64,000 nt of DNA from a virus, in the IMG/VR virus record IMGVR_UViG_3300027782_000079, positions 1 through 64,000 of that record; one strand, given 5' to 3'. Below are positions 57,397 through 64,000 of this stretch, piece after piece (the first letter of the stretch is position 1; each line of letters begins with the position of its first letter). Position numbers and translations under genes: made by a program. The notes under the pieces were generated by a model. That model did no database searches, was not told the origin of the DNA, and saw only the letters and a program-made list of their open reading frames with translations.

Positions 57397-60300
57397 TTAG
57401 ATTTGCACGTCAATCTGCCCTGTGGAAGACAGAATTCGAAGGATTTCAGGGTCGCAAGGCGACTTTCTGTCCTGAAATGTGGTCCAAAGACGAAAAATGC
57501 GGGAAGGAACCGACTCAAGACTCAAATTCCACTCCCGAACAGGGTAATTTGGCTCGTTTACCCGCTGAATCGAGGCAATTTTCATGTCAATCGCTGCAAA
57601 ATCGTCCGCAATGACGGAATATTTGCCATTTCGCTCTCTAATGGTGCCTTTTACCAATACATTGGTCTCGGTAATGGCAAAATCTTGGACTTTTTCGAAC
57701 AATCTGGCAAAAATGACCACATCGACCTTGTCAACATAGTCCTCAATGACCAAAAAAGCCATTTGCTTGCCGTTTTTTTGCCTGTGATAGCGTACACTGG
57801 TGACCGTTCCCCCGATAACACACTCCTCATCGGGACAATTTGCAATGTCTCCGGCAGTATGTGTGCAGTGCTCTTCCAGAAATGACCGAATCTCATCGAG
57901 TGGATGTTCAGAAAGATACATTCCAAGTGACTCCATCTCGGCATCAAGCCGCTGCTTCTTGGTATATGGCAATACAGAGGGCAAATCGGGCATGCTCACC
58001 AAATCGTTGGCTTCAAACAACTCCATTTGTCCAATGCTTCGCCGCTGTGACAATGATTTGACTGCGGAAACCTGCTCGCCCATGGCGGTGATCAATTGAA
58101 ACCGCTCTCCGAACTCATCAAACGCTCCCGCATGAATAAGATTTCCAATGGTCCTCTGATTCATTGATCCTAGATCACAATTGCTAAGAAATGCATAAAA
58201 AGAATGAAAAATTCCCTTTTCCAAGCGAGTGAAAACGATATTCCGGCATGCAGATGCGCCGACACCGGAAACAGCATTCAACCCGAATACAATCGTATCA
58301 ACTCCGTCAACTTCGGCGATGCTGAATCCCTCACGTGATATGTTCACGGAAGGAGAAAGAACAGGTATGCCCATTCGTTTGCACTCGGCAACCGCTTCTG
58401 ACACCTTGTCCTTGTTTCCTGCTTCGTGCGTCAGAACGGCCGTGAGATATTCGATGGAATAATTTGCCTTGAGAAATGCGGTGATGTATGAAACATATCC
58501 ATAGCAAAAAGCGTGTGCGCGATTGAATCCATATCCGGCAAATGGAGCAATCTGCTCCCAGATCTGATCCACCGTTTCGGGATCATATCCGCGTTCGATG
58601 CTTTTGGATACGAATTTCTGACGCTGCTCCTCAATGACGGAGAGCATCTTCTTGCCCATTCCCTTGCGAAGAACATCGACCTCTCCCCACGTGAATCCTG
58701 CGATCTTTCTCGCAATCAGCAGCACTTGATCCTGATACGTTACGACTCCATATGTTTCCTCCAGAATCGAACGCAAATCCTCATGAAGGTAAGTCGTTTT
58801 GCGATTACCATTCTTCGCCATTGCAAAGACGGGAATATATTCCATGGGACCGGGGCGATACAATGCGACAATCGCGGGAAGGTCAGTGATGCGATTTGGC
58901 TGCACCTGACGCAACACGCCTCGCATTCCCGGAGATTCTACCTGAAAGACGGCTGTGGTATGCCCAGCGGAAAGCATTTCATACGTACGGCTTGCTGACG
59001 GAATCTCGATATCGGTTGGAAGCTCGTTATACAGCTTCTCTCCGCTTTCTCCATACAGATCCACTCCATGACGCTTGCGAATGAGCTGGCACGCCTCCTT
59101 GATGATGGACAAGTTGGCGAGACCTAGAAAGTCGAATTTTGACAAACCGAGACTTTCAATGATTCCTGTCTCATTATTGTTGTCATACTGTGTGACAAAC
59201 GTACCGGTAAATTTCTTGGATGACTTTTCGGGAGGCAACTGAATGGGCACTACGTCCACAAGATCAGTCTCGGTGATGAGCAATCCTGCAGCGTGTGTAC
59301 CAAATCCTCGTGTTAATCCCTCAAGCTCCTTTGCGAGAACGAATACGTCCGCAAGCTCAGAATTGTCTCGTAAGAACTGCTTGATACGGGGATCACGCTC
59401 CATGTTGGCAAGCTGCACATCGCCCTTGTCTGGAAAGAGCGCCGTAAACGCATTGCTGGTCGAGAAATCAATGCTCATGACACGTGCCGCGTCCTTGACG
59501 GCAGCACGCGCTCCAAGCGTCTGAAACGTACCGACATGGGCGACGCGGTTTGCGCCATATTTTTCCGTTACGTACTTGATGACATCATCACGACGGTCGT
59601 CGGCAAAGTCCATGTCGATGTCCGGCATGCCTTTTCGTTCGCCATGAAGAAATCGCTCGAACATGATGTCGTACTTGACCGGATCAATATCGCAGATGCC
59701 AAGCACATACACGCACAAGCTTCCTGCAACAGAGCCTCTGGGAACAGCCATGACTCCCTGAAGTCGTGCAAATCGGACATAATCCTGCACAATCAGAAAA
59801 TAAAGCGCATATCCAGTTTGCTCAATGACCGAAAGTTCGTAATTGACCCGTTCCTGATGAGCAGGAGAAATTGATCCATATCTCCATCGCAATCCATCAT
59901 CGACCTGCTGGCGAAGCCACGAAATGGGCGTGTGTCCGGCTGGAACTTCGAACTGGGGAAGCATGACCTTGGAAAAATCAAGTTTGAGATTGCATTGCTC
60001 TGCAACCCATTCGGTATTACGTACCGCTTCCTCACGACCAGAGAAGTCGCGTAGCATTTCCGCCTCAGAGCGCAAGTAATACGCACCATACGGAGTGATC
60101 TTGAATCGCGAAGGATCGTCAAGCGTCGATCCTGTCTGAATGGCGAGCATGGCATCATGCGACCGCGCATCCTCTGGACGCGCATAATGACTGTCACAGG
60201 CAGCAACTGTGCGAATGCCAAGCTCTTCGGCAATTCCGAAAAGAACAGGATTCAATACTGCTTGTTTTTCATGTCCGTGATTATGTACTTCTATTGCGTA

Positions 60301-60807
60301 CCTCTCCCCGAAAACATCCCGATATTCGGCAGCGATTCTTCTGGCTTTTTGACGGTCTCCTGCCAGAATCGTGTCGGAGAGAAGACCAGACATGCAGCCA
60401 GATAACGCAAAGATTCCGGCGGAATGTTCGACAATGCGAGGAAAATCAATGCGTGGCTTATAGTAGAAACCTTCGACATGGGCTTTGCTCGTTAATTTCA
60501 AAAGATTCTTGTATCCGACTTCGCTCGTTGCAAGCAATGTCAGATGATTGCTACTTCCCGCTCTGTCAAGCGATGGATCCTTGCGAAACATGGATTCCCG
60601 CGCAACATACGCCTCAACGCCGATGATCGGCTTGATTCCAGCCGTATTGGCTGCACGATAGAACTCAATTGCCCCATGCATGACGCCATGATCAGTCAGC
60701 GCAACGGATTTCTGCCCCAATTCACGCACACGGTCGATGATTTCACTGATGCGTGATCTGCCATCGAGAATGGAATAATGGCTGTGATTGTGCAGTTGGA
60801 CCACCAT
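57397..60807 (-). CDS. dnaE: DnaE-type DNA polymerase III alpha subunit
   Basis: 1136 residues, close to the bacterial enzyme (about 1160). It has a PHP domain (LHNHSHYSILDG, residues 5-16), a polymerase palm with the catalytic PDIDMDF (Asp398, Asp400), the GSVAGSL motif just before it and the third aspartate in KFDFLGL near residue 555, fingers and thumb (VFQVESPGMRGVLRQV, YRPGPMEYIP, GFNRAHAFCYG), and a C-terminal OB-fold with VIGGTVTSVRYHRQKNGKQMAFLVIEDY. No beta-clamp or proofreading subunit is seen nearby. The ATG has no clear ribosome binding site; the upstream gene ends 8 bases before it. All main motifs are intact, so it is probably functional and replaces the host polymerase. Phages with a whole DnaE are less common than those with a PolA- or B-family enzyme. 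Confidence 0.95.
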   Translation of the reverse strand: MVVQLHNHSHYSILDGRSRISEIIDRVRELGQKSVALTDHGVMHGAIEFYRAANTAGIKPIIGVEAYVARESMFRKDPSLDRAGSSNHLTLLATSEVGYKNLLKLTSKAHVEGFYYKPRIDFPRIVEHSAGIFALSGCMSGLLSDTILAGDRQKARRIAAEYRDVFGERYAIEVHNHGHEKQAVLNPVLFGIAEELGIRTVAACDSHYARPEDARSHDAMLAIQTGSTLDDPSRFKITPYGAYYLRSEAEMLRDFSGREEAVRNTEWVAEQCNLKLDFSKVMLPQFEVPAGHTPISWLRQQVDDGLRWRYGSISPAHQERVNYELSVIEQTGYALYFLIVQDYVRFARLQGVMAVPRGSVAGSLCVYVLGICDIDPVKYDIMFERFLHGERKGMPDIDMDFADDRRDDVIKYVTEKYGANRVAHVGTFQTLGARAAVKDAARVMSIDFSTSNAFTALFPDKGDVQLANMERDPRIKQFLRDNSELADVFVLAKELEGLTRGFGTHAAGLLITETDLVDVVPIQLPPEKSSKKFTGTFVTQYDNNNETGIIESLGLSKFDFLGLANLSIIKEACQLIRKRHGVDLYGESGEKLYNELPTDIEIPSASRTYEMLSAGHTTAVFQVESPGMRGVLRQVQPNRITDLPAIVALYRPGPMEYIPVFAMAKNGNRKTTYLHEDLRSILEETYGVVTYQDQVLLIARKIAGFTWGEVDVLRKGMGKKMLSVIEEQRQKFVSKSIERGYDPETVDQIWEQIAPFAGYGFNRAHAFCYGYVSYITAFLKANYSIEYLTAVLTHEAGNKDKVSEAVAECKRMGIPVLSPSVNISREGFSIAEVDGVDTIVFGLNAVSGVGASACRNIVFTRLEKGIFHSFYAFLSNCDLGSMNQRTIGNLIHAGAFDEFGERFQLITAMGEQVSAVKSLSQRRSIGQMELFEANDLVSMPDLPSVLPYTKKQRLDAEMESLGMYLSEHPLDEIRSFLEEHCTHTAGDIANCPDEECVIGGTVTSVRYHRQKNGKQMAFLVIEDYVDKVDVVIFARLFEKVQDFAITETNVLVKGTIRERNGKYSVIADDFAAIDMKIASIQRVNEPNYPVREWNLSLESVPSRIFRLWTTFQDRKSPCDPEILRILSSTGQIDVQI

Positions 60808-60815
60808 GCCTGATA

Positions 60816-61376
60816 CTACCAGTCTTCGCTGGGTAGTTGCCGGATTGGGCGCAGATTTTCAATGGAGATGTTTCGGCTGTCGGTGAAGAAGCGCATTCCA
60901 TTTGGCTCCACTGATCCGGCGGCACGGAATTCGCCTTTTTCCTTGAGATCTTCTGCCGTGGCATATCCGACAACCCACGCAGTATGAAATCGCATGATAT
61001 CAACCGAATCCTTTGGCGAATTCTTGTGCTGAAGACTGAGAAAAACATACAAGTCAGGATGCTGGACAGCCATGTTGTATAACGCGACCGAGCATTCGTC
61101 AGTGGAACGTGGCGACACTGCACGATCCTTTGATTTTACTTCGGTCCATTTTCCATTGACTTCAAGATCATGACTGGTGCGATACACTGTCTTGACGGGC
61201 ATGCCCATCTTTTTCAAGAGCAATTCAGTCACGACTTCGCCAATGCAGCCAACCTGATTGGCTTGAAATCCGCGATGTGAACGCTTGTAGATGGGTAACA
61301 ATTGTGCGCGACGGGAGGATTCCTCAAGAATTCTTTCACTAAGGGGAATGCGCAGAAATTGCTTAAATTCCGCCAA
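60816..61376 (-). CDS. PD-(D/E)XK nuclease-like protein
   Basis: 186 residues. The TTG start is 11 bases after AAGGAG, and the start overlaps the end of the preceding gene by 14 bases. A central segment carries the nuclease core: a helix with Glu (GCIGEVVTELLLKKMG), then HDLEVNG and KWTEVKSKDR, a D-x(n)-E-x-K arrangement. Proteins of this fold process recombination intermediates, degrade host DNA, or serve as restriction-like enzymes. The gene is 8 bases from the polymerase start and on the same strand, so a replication or repair role is plausible. The substrate is unknown. Confidence 0.7.
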   Translation of the reverse strand: MAEFKQFLRIPLSERILEESSRRAQLLPIYKRSHRGFQANQVGCIGEVVTELLLKKMGMPVKTVYRTSHDLEVNGKWTEVKSKDRAVSPRSTDECSVALYNMAVQHPDLYVFLSLQHKNSPKDSVDIMRFHTAWVVGYATAEDLKEKGEFRAAGSVEPNGMRFFTDSRNISIENLRPIRQLPSEDW

Positions 61377-61713
61377 GGTTGTTTTTGCTCCTTGCCAAAT
61401 TGAACTCCATCAATAACTGGAGCTTGCGTTCTGTTTCGTATCTCATGATGTCCAGAATGAGGTTTGCAAGCAATTGCGCTTGCGAATTCCAATCAAACCT
61501 GTCAAAATACTCGGACATCATTCGGTAGTTCTCGATCATCTGACAACGAGAAACATGAATGAAATGTGCACCTTCATGATCGTCGCAATCACAATCCTTT
61601 GGAAGATCAAGCCCAAAGAGTCGAATGGACTCGGATGATTCACGCAACATGGCGTGCAGAAGACGCTGCGGCGTTGGATTGACCGGCAAATCAACCAGAA
61701 ATTCGTCGACCAT
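61363..61713 (-). CDS. Hypothetical helical protein
   Basis: 116 residues from the ATG at 61713; GGAG about 10 bases upstream supports it over an in-frame upstream start that would overlap the reductase gene by 155 bases. Its start still overlaps the reductase end by 23 bases. It has a LHAMLRESSESIRLFGLDLPKDCDCDDHEGAHFIHVSRCQMIENYRM segment, where CDCDDHEGAHF could bind a metal, and a long C-terminal helix. No family is recognised. It lies between the reductase and nuclease genes, in one transcript. Confidence 0.55.
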   Translation of the reverse strand: MVDEFLVDLPVNPTPQRLLHAMLRESSESIRLFGLDLPKDCDCDDHEGAHFIHVSRCQMIENYRMMSEYFDRFDWNSQAQLLANLILDIMRYETERKLQLLMEFNLARSKNNLGGI

Positions 61714-62230
61714 AGATCGTATGTCTCCATTTGACCCAGTCCTTGCCGGTCCAGACATCATCATTGACGGGCTTTTCTCGGGACTCCACGAATTGGGGAA
61801 CAAAATCCCGTAGAACCTGTTCGGAGGAAAACGGAAATAACGCATCGCCCTCTACCTGATGATCAATGACGGTCATGTACAATGACCCACACCACGGCAT
61901 CATTGTGCCATAGATCTCGGTTCCTCCGCAAACGAAAAGTTTTTCAGGTGCAACGAGGAATCTGGTTACGACATCGCGGAAATCATGAGAGACTTCCACG
62001 CCGTCATGTTGCCATGCGCGATTCTTGGTCAAGACGATGGTCTTTCGCCCCTTGAGCGGACGCGCGGGAAGACTTTCAAACGTCTTTCGTCCCATGACCA
62101 GCCAATGTCCCTCAGTATGTTTCCGAAACCACTTGAGATCTTCCGGCAAATGCCAAGGAATGGAGCCATTCCGGCCGATGACGTACTGGCCATCGGCGGA
62201 ATTTGCGCAAGCGACAATTGCACTAATCAA
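61691..62230 (-). CDS. Dihydrofolate reductase
   Basis: 179 residues. The TTG start is 6-7 bases after AGGA. DHFR motifs in order: ISAIVACANSADGQYVIGRNGSIPWHLPEDLKWF (substrate loop), WLVMGRKTFESLP (cofactor binding), LKGRKTIVLTKN, FVCGGTEIYGTMMPW (the GG(x)IY motif) and YMTVIDHQVEGDALFP. The enzyme regenerates tetrahydrofolate with NADPH, supporting dTMP synthesis. No thymidylate synthase gene is in the window. The position beside the polymerase gene fits nucleotide supply for replication. Confidence 0.9.
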   Translation of the reverse strand: MISAIVACANSADGQYVIGRNGSIPWHLPEDLKWFRKHTEGHWLVMGRKTFESLPARPLKGRKTIVLTKNRAWQHDGVEVSHDFRDVVTRFLVAPEKLFVCGGTEIYGTMMPWCGSLYMTVIDHQVEGDALFPFSSEQVLRDFVPQFVESREKPVNDDVWTGKDWVKWRHTIYGRRISG

Positions 62231-62241
62231 TGTTCTTCCTG

Positions 62242-62667
62242 TCAGTGCGACGTTGGAGGGGCTCCACTGGTGCTGACCCGCTTGTGGTCAAGCGCGGCAA
62301 AATCCTTGTGCTTGGTGCCTCCGTCATAGGCCCACGCATATCCTCCCTTGACCAATTGATCATTGATTGACTCTGTTTCTCCATTGATAAATAATGTTCC
62401 CAAAATTCTGCCGTATTTTTCGGATGAATCGGGTTTTTCGGTGCGAATAACAATGTTTTTCGCAGACTCAAGACGATGCTTGAGCCATTCCTTGGATTCA
62501 AGTCCATACTTTTTCTCATGCAGATCCGTCGTGCGACTTTCCGGCGTGTCGATGCCCTTCAAGCGTACCCGACTGGTGAATGACACGTCAAATCCGAGAT
62601 CGATCTGCACATCGATGGTGTCTCCATCAATAACATCGAGAAGCCTTGAAACACGATATTCGTACAT
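62242..62667 (-). CDS. Thermonuclease-like (SNase) protein
   Basis: 141 residues, ATG 8 bases after AAGGA. Staphylococcal-nuclease motifs: VIDGDTIDVQI (calcium-binding Asp), RVRLKGIDTPES (catalytic Arg and Asp), a helix with the catalytic Glu region and EKYGRILGTLFING (second Arg). No signal peptide is present, unlike the secreted bacterial enzyme, so it acts in the cytoplasm, for example on host DNA or replication intermediates. It lies in the same minus-strand operon as the reductase and polymerase genes. Good fold match; the role is inferred. Confidence 0.8.
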   Translation of the reverse strand: MYEYRVSRLLDVIDGDTIDVQIDLGFDVSFTSRVRLKGIDTPESRTTDLHEKKYGLESKEWLKHRLESAKNIVIRTEKPDSSEKYGRILGTLFINGETESINDQLVKGGYAWAYDGGTKHKDFAALDHKRVSTSGAPPTSH

Positions 62668-62683
62668 GATCTATTCCTTTTTC

Positions 62684-63727
62684 TTACGAAGTTCTTCTTT
62701 TTGCTTGCGGCTCGCTTGATTCGTGCGCATCTTCCATCATTTGCGCCATCTCCGCGTCTGTAGGTTCCCCTTCGTCTGGTGATGAAGCAGGAGATTCCTT
62801 TTCCTTTTCTTGGAGTTCTGATGGCTTTTGCTTGCGTTGCTTGGGAATGGGCTTGCCTTCAACAACGGCGTTGCGGGTTGCCAAGACGTGATTGGATCCG
62901 GACGCCGGTGCCATCGAGGACGGCATCCATTCAACAACGGTATTGCGGGTTGCGAAGACGTGATTGGGGTTGAGCAAACGCTTGCTCAACGCGTTCATGA
63001 TCTCAGAATCATTCTGAAAATTGTAAATCTCTACCAGAGACATTTCAGAAAGGGATTTTTTCGCACCATGATTGCGGGCTCGTGACGCAAGAATGGCATC
63101 AGCAGCTTTTTGGCTGACGCCTTCCTTGGCGGCTATGTTTCGTGATTGAACATCAAAGCTTGGGTATTCCTTCTTACGATTTTTTTTTTCTGATTTGGAG
63201 AATTGCGATGCAACGTCTGCACGTTCCTGATTCTGCAATTTTCGGATCTTACTCTTCAATTCGCTGCTGTGCTGGTCATAGTCATGATCGCTGCGACGAA
63301 CGCTCTTGGGAACACCGGGAGATTCATGATCGTCTTCGATGCGACGACGTTCCTTGCGCTCGTTTCGCTTGATGATGTCCATTTCCTTCTTTGAATAACG
63401 GGCCATGCGATCAAGTGTTTCCTGCTTGCTTTCACTTCCGGCATTTCGGCGAGCTTCCTTCTTCTGCTTCTGCCGGATTCTGCGGAATTCCCTTTCCGTC
63501 TCTTCTTCATGCTCATCAATGTCATGCTCGTATTCACCGACAAACGCTGGCACACCATCCTTGGTATGATCCTGATGAATGCGTTTTTCCTCGTCGTTTT
63601 CCTCGTCTTCAATCGTATTCACCATCTTGTTGGTGTACTGATCCATGGTTTCCCATGGATCAGATTTTTGCAATCGGGAAAAAGGAAACGGAGAAGAAAA
63701 AGACTTGTGCATGTTGTCCCTGTTCAT
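62684..63727 (-). CDS. Highly charged hypothetical protein with repeats
   Basis: 347 residues, ATG 7 bases after GGAAGG. The sequence is dominated by Glu, Lys, Arg and Asp (EDEENDEEKRIHQDH, EREFRRIRQKQKKEARRN, RKERRRIEDDHE) and is probably a mix of coiled coil and disorder. At about 255-292 two near-identical peptides, NHVFATRNTVVE and NHVLATRNAVVE, occur 24 residues apart. No catalytic motif is visible. Charged proteins of this type in phages may be internal head proteins or nucleic acid condensers, but there is no direct evidence. It shares the transcript of the replication genes. Confidence 0.5.
   Translation of the reverse strand: MNRDNMHKSFSSPFPFSRLQKSDPWETMDQYTNKMVNTIEDEENDEEKRIHQDHTKDGVPAFVGEYEHDIDEHEEETEREFRRIRQKQKKEARRNAGSESKQETLDRMARYSKKEMDIIKRNERKERRRIEDDHESPGVPKSVRRSDHDYDQHSSELKSKIRKLQNQERADVASQFSKSEKKNRKKEYPSFDVQSRNIAAKEGVSQKAADAILASRARNHGAKKSLSEMSLVEIYNFQNDSEIMNALSKRLLNPNHVFATRNTVVEWMPSSMAPASGSNHVLATRNAVVEGKPIPKQRKQKPSELQEKEKESPASSPDEGEPTDAEMAQMMEDAHESSEPQAKRRTS
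62858..62967 (-). repeat. Two 38-bp direct repeats (72-bp period)
   Basis: Copies at 62858-62895 and 62930-62967 match at 35 of 38 positions. They encode the N-terminal and C-terminal NHV(F/L)ATRN(T/A)VVE peptides of the charged protein. The conserved period suggests in-frame duplication. Confidence 0.85.
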
Positions 63728-63766
63728 GAAAATGCCTTCCAGTCATGTGATGTTTTTTGTGAATGA

Positions 63767-63991
63767 TTAGCGAGGATCATTATCCCGAAGCAACGCGTTC
63801 TTGATGGCTCGTGATTTCATCAGCTCATCACCGTTTCCTGCATCAGCGCGATAGGAACGAAACGGAAATGGTCCTGACTTTTGCATGGAATTTTCTGGCA
63901 TGCTGGCCGACAAGGCGTCTTTTCGTGCGCGTCGAATCGCCAACTGATCGGCAATGTCCTTCGCGCCCTCCTGTCTTTTTCCAGACCGCAC
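63767..63991 (-). CDS. Hypothetical basic protein, may be 5'-truncated
   Basis: 74 residues from a GTG, but the frame continues open to the window edge, so the true start may be outside it. Arg/Lys-rich with Ser and Asn, helical at the start (GAKDIADQLAIRRARKDALSASM), then a MQKSGPFPFRSYRADAGNGDELMKSRAIKNALLRD stretch. No family is recognised. It lies 39 bases upstream of the charged protein gene on the same strand, so it belongs to the same transcript. Confidence 0.45.
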   Translation of the reverse strand: MRSGKRQEGAKDIADQLAIRRARKDALSASMPENSMQKSGPFPFRSYRADAGNGDELMKSRAIKNALLRDNDPR

Positions 63992-64000
63992 GCGACGGTT

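Noticed and set aside
60780-60815. TGGTAGTAT before the DnaE start as another leaderless promoter
   Set aside because: The bases are forced by the last codons and stop (GAC TGG TAG) of the upstream nuclease gene, spacing is 5 not 6, and no -35 is seen.
1-64000. CRISPR array, tRNA genes, integrase or insertion sequences
   Set aside because: No array-like spaced repeats, no cloverleaf with CCA end, no recombinase motif and no transposase or terminal inverted repeats were found by reading. A dedicated search (for example tRNAscan) was not possible.

Overview
The window is part of the genome of a tailed bacteriophage with a contractile tail (class Caudoviricetes, myovirus type). It carries a tail sheath, tail tube, tape measure, baseplate hub, spike, a J-like wedge protein, large tail fibres, a lysis cassette, both terminase subunits and a portal. 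Genes are tightly packed, most starts follow AGGAG-type ribosome binding sites, and the code is standard. No integrase, repressor, tRNA, rRNA, CRISPR array or insertion sequence was seen. The host cannot be named. LL-H-family holins, an M23 endolysin and a Thr/Pro-rich membrane-anchored transglycosylase hint at a thick-walled or otherwise atypical host, and the Gly/Ser/Thr-rich fibre modules are of a kind common in uncultured aquatic phages. Both statements are weak inference.

Layout. 1-33.4 kb (+): end of the head/neck region, then sheath, tube, the tail assembly chaperone pair with a probable +1 frameshift, tape measure with embedded wall-hydrolase domains, hub, spike, S74 fibre, baseplate proteins, a gpI-like protein and two giant fibres. 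33.5-39.4 kb (+): a short gene closed by a terminator, a metallophosphoesterase, a lysis cassette (holin, small ORF, second holin, M23 endolysin), an HNH protein, small unknowns and a membrane-anchored lytic transglycosylase. 39.4-48.9 kb (+): a likely replication/recombination operon behind a strong sigma70-like promoter, with a two-domain AAA+ ATPase, a primase-polymerase/helicase fusion, a RuvC-like resolvase and several unknown proteins. 48.9-57.3 kb (+): a 959-residue multidomain protein of unknown function, then terminase small subunit, terminase large subunit and portal. 57.4-64 kb (-): DnaE-type DNA polymerase, a PD-(D/E)XK nuclease, dihydrofolate reductase, a thermonuclease-like protein and two charged unknowns. 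The two strands converge on a perfect 19-bp bidirectional terminator at about 57.35-57.39 kb.

The most unusual feature is the spread of two kinds of beta-rich module (called A and B here) through six virion genes. They are inserted inside the cores of conserved machine parts (sheath, baseplate J, gpI-like protein) and even between blades of a seven-bladed propeller. Other points of interest are two gene starts that look leaderless, a holin start codon buried in a perfect hairpin, and the 959-residue protein just upstream of the packaging genes. The major capsid protein, prohead protease and neck proteins are not in the window and probably lie beyond its left edge, which would separate the portal/terminase genes from the rest of the head genes.
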